A stretch of 33,135 bases of DNA from contig JAUNEQ010000006.1 of NCBI GenBank assembly GCA_030525445.1, forward strand, positions 1-33,135, read 5' to 3'. A program made the translations under genes and the position numbers. Below, piece after piece: positions 31,266-33,135 of the stretch. Each line of letters opens with the position of its first letter. Within the stretch, counting starts at the first letter, position 1. The stretch comes from Coriobacteriia bacterium. Its GTDB lineage: Bacteria; Actinomycetota; Coriobacteriia; Coriobacteriales; Eggerthellaceae. The notes under the pieces were generated by a model. The model worked only from the letters and a program-made list of their open reading frames with translations. It ran no database searches and had not been told where the DNA came from.

Positions 31266-32545
31266 TGAGTGAATTCCATTATCCGAAAGAAGAGCAGGAA
31301 CGAGCGCTGCTCGTGGGCGTTGAGCGCCCCGATGCGACGTGGTCGCTCGAATCGTCGCTCGAAGAACTCCGCCGCCTCACCGAAACCGCGGGCGCGGAAG
31401 TGGTCGCGGCCACGACGCAAAGGCTCGAGAAGCCGAATCCCAAGACGTTTGTGGGCAGCGGCAAAGCCGAGGAAATAGGCGAGCTCTGCCGCGCAAACAA
31501 CATCGACCTCGTCATCCTCGATGACGAGCTCACGCCGAGCCAACAGTCGAACCTCGAGAAGACCGTCGGCAAAGACGTCAAGGTCATCGATCGCACCGCG
31601 CTCATCCTCGACATCTTCGCGCTGCACGCGACGACGAAGGAAGGCCGCCTGCAAGTTCGCCTGGCTCAAAACGAGTACCTGTATCCGCGGTTGCGCGGCA
31701 TGTGGGCGCACCTTGCGAGCAACCGCATGGGCGGCGGCGTCGGCAGCCGATTCGGCGAAGGCGAGAGCCAGCTCGAAGTCGACCGCCGTATCGTTCGCGA
31801 TCGCATCACGAGCATCCGGCGGCAACTGAAAGAGCTCGAGAAGAACCGGGCGATTCAGAGGCAGAAGCGACAGGAGAGCGGCATTTTCCGCGTATGTTTG
31901 GCGGGTTATACGAATGCCGGCAAGTCGAGTTTGCTCAACCGGCTCACCGATGCCGGCGTCCTCAGCTACGACAAGCTATTTGCCACGCTCGACTCGAAGA
32001 GCAAGAAGCTCCAGCTGCCCGATGGTCGTGAGGTGACGCTCACGGACACGGTTGGCTTCATCCAGAAGCTGCCGACGAAACTCGTGGAAAGCTTCAAGAG
32101 CACCCTCGACGAGATTCGCGAAGCAGATCTTGTGCTTCATATCGTGGATGCGGCCGATGCGGATTTCGAAAAACAGGTGAAGACGGTCGACGAGATCCTC
32201 AACCAGATCGATGCCGGCGATATCCGGCGGGTGATGGTGTTCAACAAGATCGACCTGCTCGACGATTCAAAGCTCGAGAACCTTCGGTACCGCTACCCCG
32301 AGGCGCTCTTCATCAGCGCGCATGAAGGCAACGGCATCGATGACCTGCTCGCGTATGTGCAGCAAGCGGCTGCTGATACGGGGTATATCTTCCAGGTGCT
32401 TATTCCGTATAACCGGGGAGACGTGTCGAGCCTTGCCCACAGCAAGTGCCATATCATAGAAGAGGAACACGTGGCCGAGGGTACGCGCATGAGGGTTCAG
32501 GTGAGCGCTCCATATAAGGCGCTTTTCGCGAAGTTCGCAGAATGA
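31265..32545 (+). CDS. hflX: Ribosome-associated GTPase HflX
   Basis: HflX binds the 50S subunit and splits stalled or stress-inactivated ribosomes. The 426-residue protein has the N-terminal HflX domain (LRRLTETAGAEVVAATTQRLEKPNPKTFVGSGKAEEI is typical) and a coiled linker with GGVGSRFGEGESQLEVDRR. The GTPase domain has P-loop GYTNAGKS at residues 214-221 (Lys220), G3 DTVGFIQKLP and G4 NKID. The start has no ribosome site and sits seven bases after a TACAAT, which hints at a leaderless mRNA. It lies after dapL with a gap of 105 bases. Bacillus also has hflX in the miaA region. Confidence 0.95.
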   Translation: MSEFHYPKEEQERALLVGVERPDATWSLESSLEELRRLTETAGAEVVAATTQRLEKPNPKTFVGSGKAEEIGELCRANNIDLVILDDELTPSQQSNLEKTVGKDVKVIDRTALILDIFALHATTKEGRLQVRLAQNEYLYPRLRGMWAHLASNRMGGGVGSRFGEGESQLEVDRRIVRDRITSIRRQLKELEKNRAIQRQKRQESGIFRVCLAGYTNAGKSSLLNRLTDAGVLSYDKLFATLDSKSKKLQLPDGREVTLTDTVGFIQKLPTKLVESFKSTLDEIREADLVLHIVDAADADFEKQVKTVDEILNQIDAGDIRRVMVFNKIDLLDDSKLENLRYRYPEALFISAHEGNGIDDLLAYVQQAAADTGYIFQVLIPYNRGDVSSLAHSKCHIIEEEHVAEGTRMRVQVSAPYKALFAKFAE

Positions 32546-32571
32546 GGCAAGCGGTCCGACCCATTGCCTCA
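32543..32571 (+). other. Hairpin overlapping the hflX stop
   Basis: TGAGGCAA (32543-32550) and TTGCCTCA (32564-32571) pair perfectly around a 13-base loop; the hflX stop TGA is part of the left arm. No T-tract follows, so it is a weak or atypical terminator. Confidence 0.45.
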
Positions 32572-32590
32572 TAAAAGAAAGGATAGCAAC

Positions 32591-33135
32591 ATGTACGATT
32601 ATCTGGTGGTAGGAGCGGGCATCTCAAGCGCGGTATTCGTGCACGAGGCGCGCAAGCTGGGAAAGACCTGCCTTGTCATCGATAAACGAGACCATATCGC
32701 AGGCAACGTGTACTGCGAGGAGGTCGAAGGCATCAACGTCCATAAGTACGGCGCGCACATCTTCCACACCTCCATCCGCCGCGTATGGGATTACGTGAAC
32801 CAGTTTGCGGAGTTCAACAACTACATCAACAGCCCGGTGGCCGTGTACAAGGGCGAGCTGTATAACCTTCCCTTCAACATGAACACGTTTGCGCAGATGT
32901 GGGATGACGTGCGCACGCCTGCTCAGGCTCAGGCGAAGATCGCGGCGCAGGTTGCAGAGGCGGGCATTGGTGAGCCGTCTAATCTCGAAGAGCAGGCGCT
33001 TTCTCTTGTCGGGCGCGATGTCTACGAGAAGCTCATCAAGGGATATACGGAAAAGCAGTGGGGCCGCGATTGCAAGGACCTGCCGGCGAGCATCATCAAG
33101 CGCCTTCCGTGCCGTTTCCGCTTCGACAACAACTA
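32591..33135 (+). CDS. glf: UDP-galactopyranose mutase (3' end cut by the window)
   Basis: Glf is a flavoenzyme that converts UDP-galactopyranose to UDP-galactofuranose, a donor for surface glycans. 181 full codons are visible of an expected ~370. The start has the FAD-binding strand DYLVVGAGISSAVF, where the usual third glycine of GxGxxG is replaced by Ser. It continues with HKYGAHIFHTS, NNYINSPVAVYKGELYNLPFNMNTFAQMW and IKGYTEKQWG, all family signatures. The ATG has an AAAGGAT ribosome site 45 bases after hflX. It suggests that galactofuranose is part of the envelope glycan made by the transferases upstream. Confidence 0.95.
   Translation, partial: MYDYLVVGAGISSAVFVHEARKLGKTCLVIDKRDHIAGNVYCEEVEGINVHKYGAHIFHTSIRRVWDYVNQFAEFNNYINSPVAVYKGELYNLPFNMNTFAQMWDDVRTPAQAQAKIAAQVAEAGIGEPSNLEEQALSLVGRDVYEKLIKGYTEKQWGRDCKDLPASIIKRLPCRFRFDNN

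Overview
The window is GC-rich, gene-dense bacterial DNA with 27 protein genes. Two are cut by the window edges: rpsO at the left and glf at the right. Several features suggest an anaerobic, non-model actinobacterium of the class Coriobacteriia: high GC, many GTG/TTG starts, a Gram-positive CGAAC-N4-GTTCG LexA box on recA, a SpoVS homologue, DapL-type lysine synthesis, and RNase J together with RNase Y. This assignment is an inference from gene content and order; no rRNA is present. I see no tRNA, transposase, prophage or CRISPR array.

Region 1 (1-6.8 kb) holds rpsO, pnp, a TetR-type regulator, an M16 zinc peptidase, dapB and dapA. Region 2 (6.9-10.1 kb) holds RNase J, a TagD-like cytidylyltransferase and a convergent LicD-family gene, separated by a strong bidirectional terminator nested in a larger inverted repeat. 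Region 3 (10.1-19.3 kb) begins with a 35-bp perfect inverted repeat. It continues with ftsK, a RodZ-like gene, yajQ, rimO, a fused pgsA-cinA gene, recA (LexA box plus an 11-bp-phased repeat array) and recX. Region 4 (19.3-27.0 kb) holds surface-glycan genes (three family-2 glycosyltransferases and a flippase on the minus strand) interleaved with RNase Y and an uncharacterised GHKL ATPase. Region 5 (27.1-33.1 kb) holds spoVS, miaB, miaA, an LL-diaminopimelate aminotransferase, hflX and the start of glf.

The order rpsO-pnp-M16 peptidase-dapA-RNase J-ftsK/spoIIIE-rodZ-pgsA-cinA-recA-rny-spoVS-miaB-miaA-hflX is, from memory, close to that of Bacillus subtilis. The window therefore looks like an ancient conserved backbone with lineage-specific envelope genes inserted. 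Functional themes are RNA turnover (PNPase, RNase J, RNase Y), translation and tRNA/ribosome modification (S15, RimO, MiaA, MiaB, HflX), DAP/lysine and peptidoglycan precursor supply (DapA, DapB, DapL), chromosome maintenance (FtsK, RecA, RecX) and envelope assembly (PgsA, RodZ-like, glycosyltransferases, flippase, TagD/LicD, Glf).

The points most worth a second look are the phased ATTTGA array upstream of recA, the GHKL ATPase directly behind RNase Y, the PgsA-CinA fusion, the REPIN-like palindromes sharing a GGGACA core, and a possible leaderless hflX.
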